Assembly (NCBI RefSeq): GCF_030519355.1
Contig: NZ_JAUMKC010000029.1
Coordinates: forward strand, 1 to 64,000
Length of the DNA: 64,000 nucleotides
Source of the DNA: Mucilaginibacter sp. L3T2-6
Lineage (GTDB): Bacteria; Bacteroidota; Bacteroidia; Sphingobacteriales; Sphingobacteriaceae
Direction: 5' to 3'
Shown here: piece by piece, positions 23,672-32,906 of the stretch
Layout: each line of letters starts with the position of its first letter
Numbering within the stretch: position 1 is the stretch's first letter
The notes under the pieces: generated by a model
The model's input: the letters and a program-made list of their open reading frames with translations, nothing else
Told to the model about the DNA's origin: nothing
Databases searched by the model: none
Made by a program: the position numbers and the translations under genes

Positions 23672-26560
23672 ATGATAAAACGAATAACCGCGATGCTCAG
23701 ACATCGATTTAACCCGGTCTTGATTTTGAGCCTTTTCATCCTTTTATCGGGGTGTCTTGAATCTGCCGCAGCAACAAGAATAAAAGTGAGCGACACCATT
23801 GACCTTAGGGGCAAATGGCGGTTTCAGACAGACCCGGAAGACGCCGGGGTTCGGGAGACCTGGTATAAAAAACGCCTTACAGGTACCATTAGTTTACCGG
23901 GTTCGATGGTGAGCAACCATTTAGGCGATGAAATTACGGTCAACACGCCGTGGACGGGTGGTATTGAAGATTCATCATGGTTCCGGAAACCGGAATACGC
24001 CAGGTATCGGCAGCCCGGACACATTAAAGTACCTTTTTGGCTGCAACCCGAAAAATACTACAAGGGCGTTGCATGGTACCAGGTTGATGTAAGTATTCCT
24101 GCGGCATGGCAGCGCAAAGCTGTTGAGCTTTTTATCGAACGGGCTCATTGGACAACCGCTGTTTATATTGATGATAAGTTAATCGGGACGGAAAATAGCC
24201 TGGGCACACCGCATCAATACGTCGTGTTAAAAGGGCTGTCCGCCGGTTGGCACAGGCTTTCAATACGCGTAGATAACAGGATTAATGAAATTAATGTGGG
24301 GCAAAACTCGCACAGCATAAGCGATCACACACAGGGTAATTGGAACGGAATGGTTGGCCGGATATATCTGGCAGCGAAACCTGTATGCTTTATTAAAGAT
24401 GTTCAGTTATACCCGGATATTGACAGGAAACAAGTTTTAGCCCGGGTGGTTCTTGAACATAACCGGCAAAGCGGAAAAAAAGCAAGGCTTACGCTTCAGG
24501 CAGTTTCGGCACAAAGTAAAGTTGCTTTACCCGTTGTAACTAAAAATAGCGCGGGGCCCCTGTCAGATACCATCGATGTTATATACCCGATGGGCGCCCA
24601 TCCGGAGCTATGGAGCGAACATCACCCTAATTTGTATACAATGCGGATCAGCCTGGCTTCCGATGCAGGGAGGGACGTACGGTTAGTTCATTTTGGTATG
24701 CGTAAATTCAGTTCCGAAGGCACACAGTTCCGGATTAACGGCCACCCAACTATGTTGCGCGGTACACTTGATTGCGCTGCGTTCCCATTAACCGGATATC
24801 CGCCAACGGATCTGTTCTCCTGGCTGCAAATTTTGCGGACTTGTAAAGCATTCGGTTTAAATCATATCCGTTTTCACTCCTGGTGCCCGCCTGAGGCCGC
24901 ATTTGAAGCCGGCGACAAACTGGGCTTTTATTTCCAGGTAGAATGCTCATCATGGGCCAACCAGGGTGCTGTTATTGGTGATAGCGCACCGCTGGATAAA
25001 TACATCTGGCGGGAAAGTAAAAAAATCGTCGAAGCATATGGAAATCACCCATCCTTTTGTTTAATGGATTATGGAAATGAGCCCGCAGGCAAAAATATGA
25101 CCAGGTACCTGACCAGCTTTGTAAAATACTGGCAAGCAAAAGACCCCAGGCATTTATATACAAGCGGTTCGGGGTGGCCTATTATTGCCGAAGCTGATTA
25201 CAACAGTACGCCCGACCCGCGCATTCAGCATTGGGGAGAAGGGATCAATAGCATCATTAACGCGCAAAAGCCTTCTACAGATTATGATTGGTCGGCAATT
25301 ATTTCAAAGTGGCAGCATCCTACGGTTAGCCACGAGATTGGCCAATGGTGCGTGTACCCTGATTTTAAAGAAATCAGCAAATACAAAGGCGTTTTTAAAG
25401 CCCATAATTTTGAAATATTTCGTGATCAGCTTGCAGCAAACGGGTTAAGTGGTTATGAAGCACAATTCTTGAATTCCTCGGGTAAATTGCAAATACTTTG
25501 TTACAAGGCTGATATAGAGGCTGCGCTGCGGACAAAAGGCTTTGGCGGCTTCCAATTATTGGGCCTCGAAGATTTCCCCGGCCAGGGAACGGCATTGGTG
25601 GGCGTACTTAATGCCTTTTATCAGCCCAAATCATATATTACAGCCGCAACGTATAGCCGGTTTTGCAATGACGTGGTGCCTTTGGCCCGTTTCCCGAAGA
25701 TGACATATTTTAACGATGACGTACTGAATGTTCCGGTGGAGGTTTCTCAATTTTCAGAGCATGTGCTAAAAGGAGTTTGTCCAAACTGGGTCATCACAGA
25801 TGCAACAGGGAAGGCCATCTTTTCAGGCCAATTCGGCAAAAGTAATATTGCTGAAGGGAACGGTATTTCGCTCGGCATAATAAAAGCCGATCTGAAAAGT
25901 GTTACCGAACCCTCGGAATTGACGCTTACCGTTAATGTTGGCAGGTATGCCAATAACTGGCAGTTCTTTGTTTATCCCCGGGATGTTAAACAATCTGAAT
26001 CAGAGATTATTATAACCGACAGGCTGACAGATGATATTGCTGCGCAACTGAACAAGGGAGCAAAAGTGTTGTTGACCCTAAAAAAAGGGAGTTTGAAAGA
26101 TGAATATGGAGGAAACATAGCTATCGGGTTCTCCAGTATTTTCTGGAATACGGCCTGGACACACGGGCAGGCGCCGGAGACACTCGGTATTTTGTGCGAT
26201 CCCCGCCATTCTGCATTTAAATACTTCCCGACGAAAGGTTATTCTGATTACCAATGGTGGGACGCAATGACGCATAGCAGCCCAATCATGCTCGACAGCG
26301 TAGCGGAGGGGTTAAACCCTATTGTCCGTGTTATTGATGATTGGGTGAAGGCCAGATCGCTTTCGTTATTGTTTGAGTGCAGGGTTGGACAAGGTAAACT
26401 GATGGTTACCGGTATTGACCTGCTGACAAATATGGCGGCCAGGCCGGAAGCAAAGCAACTGGCTTACAGTCTTGAAAATTATATGAAAAGCGATGGGTTT
26501 AAGCCCAAAACAACCATTGAATTAAGCAGGATCAGAGCTTTGTATAATACAGCCGATTGA
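23672..26560 (+). CDS. Glycoside hydrolase family 2-like lipoprotein
   Basis: 962 residues. Signal peptide with lipobox LSGC, so an exported lipoprotein. The GH2 order is visible: a jelly-roll sugar-binding domain (DLRGKWRFQTDP ... VAWYQVDVSIPAAW ... VYIDDKLIGTENS), an Ig-like domain, and then the TIM barrel with HSWCPPEAAFEAGDKLGFYFQVE. The acid/base is Glu470 in DYGNEPAG, and the candidate nucleophile is Glu555 in SHEIGQW. After the barrel comes LLGLEDFPGQGTALVG and further beta domains, which is longer than the classic LacZ-like set. Exact sugar unknown; beta-galactosidase, beta-glucuronidase or mannosidase-type activity are possible. No polysaccharide-utilisation partners lie next to it. 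Confidence 0.82.
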   Translation: MIKRITAMLRHRFNPVLILSLFILLSGCLESAAATRIKVSDTIDLRGKWRFQTDPEDAGVRETWYKKRLTGTISLPGSMVSNHLGDEITVNTPWTGGIEDSSWFRKPEYARYRQPGHIKVPFWLQPEKYYKGVAWYQVDVSIPAAWQRKAVELFIERAHWTTAVYIDDKLIGTENSLGTPHQYVVLKGLSAGWHRLSIRVDNRINEINVGQNSHSISDHTQGNWNGMVGRIYLAAKPVCFIKDVQLYPDIDRKQVLARVVLEHNRQSGKKARLTLQAVSAQSKVALPVVTKNSAGPLSDTIDVIYPMGAHPELWSEHHPNLYTMRISLASDAGRDVRLVHFGMRKFSSEGTQFRINGHPTMLRGTLDCAAFPLTGYPPTDLFSWLQILRTCKAFGLNHIRFHSWCPPEAAFEAGDKLGFYFQVECSSWANQGAVIGDSAPLDKYIWRESKKIVEAYGNHPSFCLMDYGNEPAGKNMTRYLTSFVKYWQAKDPRHLYTSGSGWPIIAEADYNSTPDPRIQHWGEGINSIINAQKPSTDYDWSAIISKWQHPTVSHEIGQWCVYPDFKEISKYKGVFKAHNFEIFRDQLAANGLSGYEAQFLNSSGKLQILCYKADIEAALRTKGFGGFQLLGLEDFPGQGTALVGVLNAFYQPKSYITAATYSRFCNDVVPLARFPKMTYFNDDVLNVPVEVSQFSEHVLKGVCPNWVITDATGKAIFSGQFGKSNIAEGNGISLGIIKADLKSVTEPSELTLTVNVGRYANNWQFFVYPRDVKQSESEIIITDRLTDDIAAQLNKGAKVLLTLKKGSLKDEYGGNIAIGFSSIFWNTAWTHGQAPETLGILCDPRHSAFKYFPTKGYSDYQWWDAMTHSSPIMLDSVAEGLNPIVRVIDDWVKARSLSLLFECRVGQGKLMVTGIDLLTNMAARPEAKQLAYSLENYMKSDGFKPKTTIELSRIRALYNTAD

Positions 26561-26615
26561 TATCAATAAATAGTTTGGCCGGCGTAATTGCGATTTACCT
26601 AAGAGCACTTGCTTC

Positions 26616-27902
26616 TTAAATCGCTGTTATCGCATCTTTTAACTCCGCGCCGATAAATGGACTTAACTGCTGGGCAGCGGTGTTGATGCCGTTAGCCGTA
26701 AAATCGTAAATTGATTGAGCGGTAAGCTTGCCTGTGCCTGTATCTATCGTCCATTTTTCTTCCAGCAGTTTCCGGCCTGCGCCGCCGCCGCCATTATCGT
26801 CGTAATAGCTAAGCGTAAGATTGGCGCCGTTTAATGCCGCTATTACGTAACCGTTGTGGCCGAGCGGTATATTGCCGTTGATTACCTCACGCTGACGCTG
26901 GTCGTAAATTACCAGGTTCCGGTTTTCGGGGCTATGCGGCATATTGTTCTTGGGCCGTTTAATCCCTCCCTGTACATATAACTCTACCGGCATGCCACTG
27001 TTACCAACACAGCGGGCGAAAACATTGGCCCCGTTATGCATTTTGTTGGCGCCGTAAACCGAAAACCAATGCTCGTGCCCCCAAAGCCAGATCAGGTCTC
27101 TGCCGGGGTTCATAAGGGTCGAAATCGAGTTCATCGGTCCGGGAAATTCCGCTTCGAATGCTGAGAAACATTGGTGGTGACTCAGCAGTATAATGCCGCG
27201 CTTATCCGCATTCAGTTGTACAACGTCCTGCAGCCAGTGTTTCTGTTCCGGGGTGATGTCCAGCGCCGGGTTAGGGGCAAGGTGCAGGGGCGGCAGCAAT
27301 GACTCGTAGCCTGTATCCAGGCCAATTATGCGCCAGTAATCGTTCTCAAGGCAGAAGAAACCAGCCTTCTGCGTTTGGCCGGAGGTTCCCATCCTTGGCA
27401 AAAGCTCCGTATAAAAACTTTTCCCGCTTGAATACATTTCATGGTTGCCGGCCAATGCAAAGCTGCCCGACTTACCGTAAGGCCAGCTGCCCTGGTTTTC
27501 CGGGAAAAAGTTGGCGGCAATTTCATCGTGCTTACCTATAAAGTAGGTGTCTCCCAGGTGTATATTATAATCGTTCTCTGTCCCCACCTGTTGTGCAATA
27601 AGCTGCGACTCTTTGGTGTTGCTTGCCCAGTCGGCAAGAATACCAATGGTAGCAGTGTTTTCCGTTTCACTTTGTATCTTAAAAATTCCGTTATTGGCCG
27701 GATCATCATAAGTAGGATAAGGCGCGAACGGCGCAGTAAAAGGCGCCCCGATGGTTTTAAGCACCCAGCTCCATACGTTCTCGCTGATTAATTCTCCATC
27801 GTGATAGATAGCCGGCACATCTTCGCCAGAGGCTTCTAACGCCTTCCATTGGCTGGTGATCGGGCTGTGGCCCAGGTCCAGCAGTTCGCTTTTGTCTTTC
27901 AT
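26616..27902 (-). CDS. Calcineurin-like metallophosphoesterase
   Basis: 428 residues. The metal-binding blocks are in order: IGILADWASN, HLGDTYFIGKHDE, ALAGNHEMYSSG, ILLSHHQCF and LWGHEHWFSVYG, all intact. An unassigned N-terminal region of about 85 residues precedes the phosphoesterase core. No signal peptide, so cytoplasmic. It follows the M19 dipeptidase gene on the same strand by 10 nt, so it is the second gene of that transcript. Substrate unknown. Confidence 0.85.
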   Translation of the reverse strand: MKDKSELLDLGHSPITSQWKALEASGEDVPAIYHDGELISENVWSWVLKTIGAPFTAPFAPYPTYDDPANNGIFKIQSETENTATIGILADWASNTKESQLIAQQVGTENDYNIHLGDTYFIGKHDEIAANFFPENQGSWPYGKSGSFALAGNHEMYSSGKSFYTELLPRMGTSGQTQKAGFFCLENDYWRIIGLDTGYESLLPPLHLAPNPALDITPEQKHWLQDVVQLNADKRGIILLSHHQCFSAFEAEFPGPMNSISTLMNPGRDLIWLWGHEHWFSVYGANKMHNGANVFARCVGNSGMPVELYVQGGIKRPKNNMPHSPENRNLVIYDQRQREVINGNIPLGHNGYVIAALNGANLTLSYYDDNGGGGAGRKLLEEKWTIDTGTGKLTAQSIYDFTANGINTAAQQLSPFIGAELKDAITAI

Positions 27903-27912
27903 ACAGATCTTA

Positions 27913-29118
27913 TTATGACCAACCGGCCCTTAATACCCTTAATGCGTTATTGAAACATATATCCTCTATTTCTTGCGCCGAAAAATCGTCTGCCATCGCC
28001 TGTCTTAACCGGTCGATAAAAGCAATATGCGGAATGTCTGAAGGCACCGTAGTAAAGCCATCCAGATCGGTACCGATAGATATGATTTTTACATCCCCGG
28101 TAGCTTCTCTTATCCATTTCATGGTGGCAACCACATTTTTGAGCCCTTTATCGTGTACAAGCAGCGTATCCTGCTGTTCGTCGCCGTTTTGCCAGTAATT
28201 CATCAGGATCATGCCAAGCGTACCACCGTATTTGTGTATCCGCAAAACTTCGTCAAGGGAAGGCAGTATCAGGTGATCGCTGTCGCTCAACATGTACGGG
28301 TCTACCATTATGCGAACGCCGGTGTGCGAAAAAATAACCGGGCGGGTAACCTGTCCGGCTTCATTCCGTGCATCCAGTATCTCGTAGACGCGGTTGCGTG
28401 TCAACTCAGACGAATGAACAAGGTCGATGATCATCCCATTATCCTGGCACCAATTGATCACGGCCTCGCCAACTTCGGGAGTAAGCCCGGGCGGATTGCC
28501 GCTTATAAGATTATAGCCAAGAAATTTCGCTTCGCCCGGCGGAATTCCGCCGCCCGAATCAGTAACCTCGTTCGGAAAGAAATGACCGAGCGTTATAACG
28601 CATACACCTGCTGCTTTATAGGCAGCCAGGTTGTCAAGATATGCTTGTACACCGCCCAGGTTGCGGCCAATTTGGTGCGCGCCTTCCAGTGCATGCAAAA
28701 TAATGGTCTTTCCGGCGCTTAGGGCAGTGTCAAAATCTGCGAGGTTTTTAGGTATCACCGCATTAAATTCCGGCGGAGCGTCGGCTACCTTTTTATCCAT
28801 GGCGCGTATACCGCCCATAGCCTGCTCAAAAACATTGGTTACCTCGTCGTTACGTTCAAATTTTTCGGCATACGACAAGTGTATCCCCTCAAGTAATTTA
28901 AAAAGCCATGCTGTTTTTGGCATGTGCTTCAATCCCTGTTCAGGTACGTACTGGTACGAGATGATTACCTTTACATTGCCTTCCCGCATTCCGGGCAGAT
29001 CATAATGCATAGTACCGGGGACAAAATCGTCTTGAGGTTTATGGGCAGCGGAAAAATCTGCATCGCACAAATAAACTTTCAGCGATGGATGGCAGTGAAT
29101 ATCGAATATCGGGGTCAT
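27913..29118 (-). CDS. Membrane dipeptidase (peptidase M19 family)
   Basis: 401 residues of the renal-dipeptidase/M19 amidohydrolase family. Metal-binding blocks: IFDIHCHPSL at the N-terminus, ILHALEGAHQIG, GMIIDLVHSSELTRN, and FSHTGVRIMVDPYM. The C-terminal IISIGTDLDGF also fits. Family enzymes cleave dipeptides or related amides with two zinc ions. No clear signal peptide, so probably cytoplasmic here. First gene of a pair with the phosphoesterase. Confidence 0.88.
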   Translation of the reverse strand: MTPIFDIHCHPSLKVYLCDADFSAAHKPQDDFVPGTMHYDLPGMREGNVKVIISYQYVPEQGLKHMPKTAWLFKLLEGIHLSYAEKFERNDEVTNVFEQAMGGIRAMDKKVADAPPEFNAVIPKNLADFDTALSAGKTIILHALEGAHQIGRNLGGVQAYLDNLAAYKAAGVCVITLGHFFPNEVTDSGGGIPPGEAKFLGYNLISGNPPGLTPEVGEAVINWCQDNGMIIDLVHSSELTRNRVYEILDARNEAGQVTRPVIFSHTGVRIMVDPYMLSDSDHLILPSLDEVLRIHKYGGTLGMILMNYWQNGDEQQDTLLVHDKGLKNVVATMKWIREATGDVKIISIGTDLDGFTTVPSDIPHIAFIDRLRQAMADDFSAQEIEDICFNNALRVLRAGWS

Positions 29119-29488
29119 GTGTAAAAATTTAGGTGTGCTGATGTTTTAATGCCAGTTCCTGCCCAACGATTCTTAAGTGGTTAAGCCTCTGAGGTCAGGC
29201 CGCACAAACAAACACATCATAAAACTGATGACACTAAACCTTTATGAAATAAGCTTTAGTGCACTGCTTTGACCTGTAGTATGTGCAATATTATTTATAC
29301 TGATTTTTTAAACCCCATCTGATTAGGGAGCAGCTGGGTCTTCTACCATAGCTATCGTAATGTATTAATATACAGATGCTATGATAAATTTAAGAAGTGT
29401 TTTTTGAAATCGAAAAATATTTTTAAATAATATTTGTCTGCTATGGAAAAATATCTCCGCTGAAGACAGGCCTTTTGAAAGCAGGACC
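29119..29488. other. Gene-free stretch between dipeptidase and YoaK genes
   Basis: AT-rich, no gene and no clear hairpin terminator. It must contain the dipeptidase promoter (minus strand) and the 3' end of the YoaK transcript. Confidence 0.4.
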
Positions 29489-30214
29489 TCAATGCTGTAC
29501 ATGCCTGCGGTAATACCGCTTAACGCGCACGCGCAAAATGTCGTAAACCAGGGCGTAGGCGACTACTGCGGCAGGGATAATAAAAGCCCTGTACCGGAGC
29601 AGGCGAAACAGGTAACCACCCAGCAGCGCGCCACCCATAAAACAAAAAATGATAACCAGGCGGAGCCGGATGCGGGGTTTCAGTACCGCACGCTCGGTTT
29701 CTTCCCTGCGAAAGAGTTGAGCAATCTCAATACCGAGGTCGGTAAAGGTTCCGGTAAGGTGAGTAGTACGGACGACAGAACCCGACACCAGCGACACCAG
29801 CGCATTCTGCATACCCATTCCGAAAAGCAGACTGCCTGCAAAGAAAGCTTTTTGGAGAAGCCCGCCGTGGTATTCATTGCCCCCGGAAGCTAGTATCAGC
29901 AATATCATAAGCTCCATGAGCAGCGGGGCCACGTAGGCATAACGGTGATTTCGTCCGATAACGGATACAAGTAAGCTGGAAGTGACGGCGCCTGCGAGGA
30001 ACAGCAGCATCCATAAGGCCACTATGGCCGCATTGGCCCAGTCCTTAACGGCCAGGCGTTCGGCAAAAAGTGCGGCATGGCCGGTTACATTAGTAGTAAG
30101 CACAGCAAAAGCCAGGAACCCGGCTGCATTAACAAAACCGGCTGTAACCCCTAAAAGAGAGGCCAGTTTTACATTGTGCCTGAAAGTACGCTTATTGCCC
30201 TGGTGCCTTAACAT
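29489..30214 (-). CDS. YoaK/DUF1275 family membrane protein
   Basis: 241 residues from the ATG at 30214. The frame is open a further 80 codons upstream, but that stretch lacks the family's look and MLRHQGNKRTFRHN leads directly to the family start SLLGVTAGFVNAAGFLAFAVLTTNVTGH. Six hydrophobic helices follow. SGSVVRTTHLTGTFTDLG is the family's second signature. Function unknown; some members are suggested transporters. It is divergent from the first permease gene. Confidence 0.88.
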   Translation of the reverse strand: MLRHQGNKRTFRHNVKLASLLGVTAGFVNAAGFLAFAVLTTNVTGHAALFAERLAVKDWANAAIVALWMLLFLAGAVTSSLLVSVIGRNHRYAYVAPLLMELMILLILASGGNEYHGGLLQKAFFAGSLLFGMGMQNALVSLVSGSVVRTTHLTGTFTDLGIEIAQLFRREETERAVLKPRIRLRLVIIFCFMGGALLGGYLFRLLRYRAFIIPAAVVAYALVYDILRVRVKRYYRRHVQH

Positions 30215-30453
30215 GATAATATTGCAGTAAAAATAAATAATTCTACAGAAGCTGCGGGCAACACTCGCGGGAGGCGGTCCGACAGAACTGCTGACACCCA
30301 ATATATCCCCTATCCGGGTGAGGACCTTTGCAGGAATAAATAATAAATTTAAATGTTGCCTGCAATGTTGAAATAAAAAAATAAATTGAGTGCAACGTAT
30401 TTGCAATTTTAAGAGTCTTGTATCACAAATAAGAAATCCTAATTTTTTCGACA

Positions 30454-32823
30454 ATGCTAAGAAATTACCTTAAGATCACATGGAGAAACCTGCTTAAGCA
30501 CAAAGCGTTTTCTTTTATCAATATTATCGGCCTGGCTATCGGTATGGCCAGCTCTGCATTGATATTGCTGTGGATTAATAATGAACTGAGTTTTGACCGT
30601 TTCCATAAAAATGAAGACAGGTTGTATACCGTTTACAACCGCTCGGTTTTTGATGGCAAGCTTTGGTGCTGGAATACTACCCCAAAAGTAATGGGCAAAA
30701 CCCTGAAAAAGGAATATTCGCAGTTTGAGCAGGTAGCCAGGGTAACATGGAATAATACCTTTTTATTCACAGTAGGAGAGAAGCGACTGAATATTTCCGG
30801 CAATTGTACTGACCCGGATTTCCTGACCATGTTTAGTTTCCCGTTAATTAAGGGGAACCCCAAAACGGCATTGAATGAGGTTCATGACATTGTTATAACC
30901 GAAAAGATGTCGAAAAAGCTTTTTGGCGATGCTGACCCGATGGGTAAAACTATAAAGGTAGACAGTAACGCTTATTTTACCGTTACCGGCCTGATGAAAG
31001 ATTTGCCGCCTAACACCCGCTTTAAATTTGAATACCTAATGCCCTGGGAATACCTGAAAAAGATAAAACAGGACGACGATTACTGGGGCAACAACTCTAT
31101 CCAGACCTACGTGATGTTGAGAAAGGGCGTGACCGAAGCACAAGCGAATGCCGCAATATTGCATGTTACCAAAGACCACTCGGATACCAAAGACATTGAC
31201 CAGTTTATACATCCGATTGCAAAATGGCACCTGTATTCGAAGCCGGAAAATGGCAAGTTAGTTGGCGGCGCTATAGAAAAAGTGAAGATATTTTCCATCA
31301 TAGCAGCATTCATCCTCCTTATAGCCTGTATCAACTTTATGAACCTGAGCACAGCCCGTAGTGAGAAACGTGCGCGCGAAGTGGGTATCCGCAAAGTTGT
31401 CGGCGCCCTGCGTAATTCATTGATTTCCCAATTTTTAGGCGAATCGATTTTGATCGCATTGATATCGGGTATCATTGCGCTTGTAATCGTACAGCTTAGC
31501 CTGCCGGCTTATGATAAGCTGGTTGATGCGCAATTAACCGTTCCGTACAGCAACCCGGTTTTTTGGGCGTTTTTCCTCGGATTTATAATATTAACCGGGG
31601 TAATATCCGGCAGCTATCCCGCATTGTATCTTTCATCATTTAAACCTGTAAGTGTGCTGAAAGGCACCTTTAAAGCAGCCAATGCACTGGTAACCCCACG
31701 CAAAGTCCTGGTAGTTGTTCAGTTTTTGTTTGCCACTGTGTTGATAATATGTACCATTATCATCCGCGAACAACTGCAATATGCGCAAGACAGGGATACA
31801 GGCTATAAAAAAGATAACCTTGTATATGTATTTATGACAGGCAACGTTGAAAAGAACTACGAAGCTATAAAAAACGACCTGATAAGCGGCGGCGCTGCTG
31901 CGGCTGTTACAAAAACCAGCGCGCCTATTACAGAAGGCTGGAGCGATAGCTGGGGATTTATGTGGAAAGGAGCGCCTCCAAAAAATAAAATCGACTTCAA
32001 TATATTTAATACCGATGGCGACCTGGTGAAAACCATGGGGCTCAAGATTATCCAGGGCCGCGATATCGACCCGAAAATATACCCTACAGACTCCACAGCC
32101 ATTTTACTGAATGAGGCTTCGGTAAAAATAATGGGCCTCAAAGATCCGGTTGGTGAAATAGTAACCAATGGCGAGGGTAAAGATGCCCGCCAACTGCACG
32201 TGGTTGGGGTAGTTAAGGACTTTATCCTTCAGTCGCCTTATGAGCCTGTTAAGCACATGATCATACAAGGGCCTAAATCATGGTTCAATGTGATTCATTT
32301 CAGGATGAATAATGCGCATACAACAGCAGATAACCTGAAACGCGCTGAAGCGGTATTTAAAAGATATAATCCTGATTATCCATTCGAATATAATTTTGTT
32401 GACCAGGCTTATGCCCAAAAGTTTGGAGCAGAACAACGGATAGGCACCCTCGCCAGCTTATTTGCCGGGCTTACTATTGTTATTTCATGCCTTGGCTTGT
32501 TTGGTTTGGCTGCCTACATGGCTCAAAACAGGCTGAGAGAGATTGGCATCCGCAAGGTTTTAGGCGCGTCTGTTATGGGTGTGACCACCATGTTATCGAA
32601 GGACTTTTTGATACTGGTAATGATCTCGTTTGCAATAGCTGCACCTATTTCGTGGTACTCAATGCATAAGTGGCTTAGCAATTATTCGTACCGCGTGCCT
32701 ATCAGTATCTGGGTGTTTGTGATGACGGCGGCCATTACCGTCTTAATAGCAATAGCAACGGTGAGTTTCCAGGCCATAAAGGCTGCGTTAACCAACCCCG
32801 TAAAGAGCCTGCGGGGAGAATAA
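30454..32823 (+). CDS. ABC permease 1 of the array (MacB_PCD/FtsX type)
   Basis: 789 residues. Layout shared by all eleven permeases here: a first membrane helix (about 20-42), a periplasmic MacB_PCD-like domain, three helices of the first FtsX domain, a fifth helix, a second periplasmic domain and a final three-helix FtsX domain. That makes two tandem MacB-like halves, eight helices in all. The coupling motif appears in each half: VGIRKVVGA (310-318) and IGIRKVLGA (697-705). The C-terminus is IKAALTNPVKSLRGE. By sequence it groups with permease 8 (both have ATPxxM in the first periplasmic domain). It is first of a likely transcript with permease 2 and the DUF4097 gene. No ATPase is fused or adjacent. 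Confidence 0.9.
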   Translation: MLRNYLKITWRNLLKHKAFSFINIIGLAIGMASSALILLWINNELSFDRFHKNEDRLYTVYNRSVFDGKLWCWNTTPKVMGKTLKKEYSQFEQVARVTWNNTFLFTVGEKRLNISGNCTDPDFLTMFSFPLIKGNPKTALNEVHDIVITEKMSKKLFGDADPMGKTIKVDSNAYFTVTGLMKDLPPNTRFKFEYLMPWEYLKKIKQDDDYWGNNSIQTYVMLRKGVTEAQANAAILHVTKDHSDTKDIDQFIHPIAKWHLYSKPENGKLVGGAIEKVKIFSIIAAFILLIACINFMNLSTARSEKRAREVGIRKVVGALRNSLISQFLGESILIALISGIIALVIVQLSLPAYDKLVDAQLTVPYSNPVFWAFFLGFIILTGVISGSYPALYLSSFKPVSVLKGTFKAANALVTPRKVLVVVQFLFATVLIICTIIIREQLQYAQDRDTGYKKDNLVYVFMTGNVEKNYEAIKNDLISGGAAAAVTKTSAPITEGWSDSWGFMWKGAPPKNKIDFNIFNTDGDLVKTMGLKIIQGRDIDPKIYPTDSTAILLNEASVKIMGLKDPVGEIVTNGEGKDARQLHVVGVVKDFILQSPYEPVKHMIIQGPKSWFNVIHFRMNNAHTTADNLKRAEAVFKRYNPDYPFEYNFVDQAYAQKFGAEQRIGTLASLFAGLTIVISCLGLFGLAAYMAQNRLREIGIRKVLGASVMGVTTMLSKDFLILVMISFAIAAPISWYSMHKWLSNYSYRVPISIWVFVMTAAITVLIAIATVSFQAIKAALTNPVKSLRGE

Positions 32824-32847
32824 ATTGTGATTAGTTACTGGTTGTTA

Positions 32848-32879
32848 GTCATGGGGTGAAAGTCACCCCTTCTAATGAC
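32848..32879 (+). other. Hairpin between permeases 1 and 2
   Basis: GGGGTGA (32853-32859) pairs with TCACCCC (32863-32869) over a 3-nt loop. The flanking GTCAT and ATGAC can pair as well after a 5-nt bulge. No T-run follows, so it may slow decay or attenuate rather than end transcription. Confidence 0.45.
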
Positions 32880-32906
32880 CGGTGACGAATGACCAACGAC
32901 AAAATC

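Noticed and set aside
30215..30454. 80-codon N-terminal extension of the YoaK protein
   Set aside because: The extension is not hydrophobic in the family pattern, and it would reach into the start of permease 1; the ATG at 30214 gives the normal family start.
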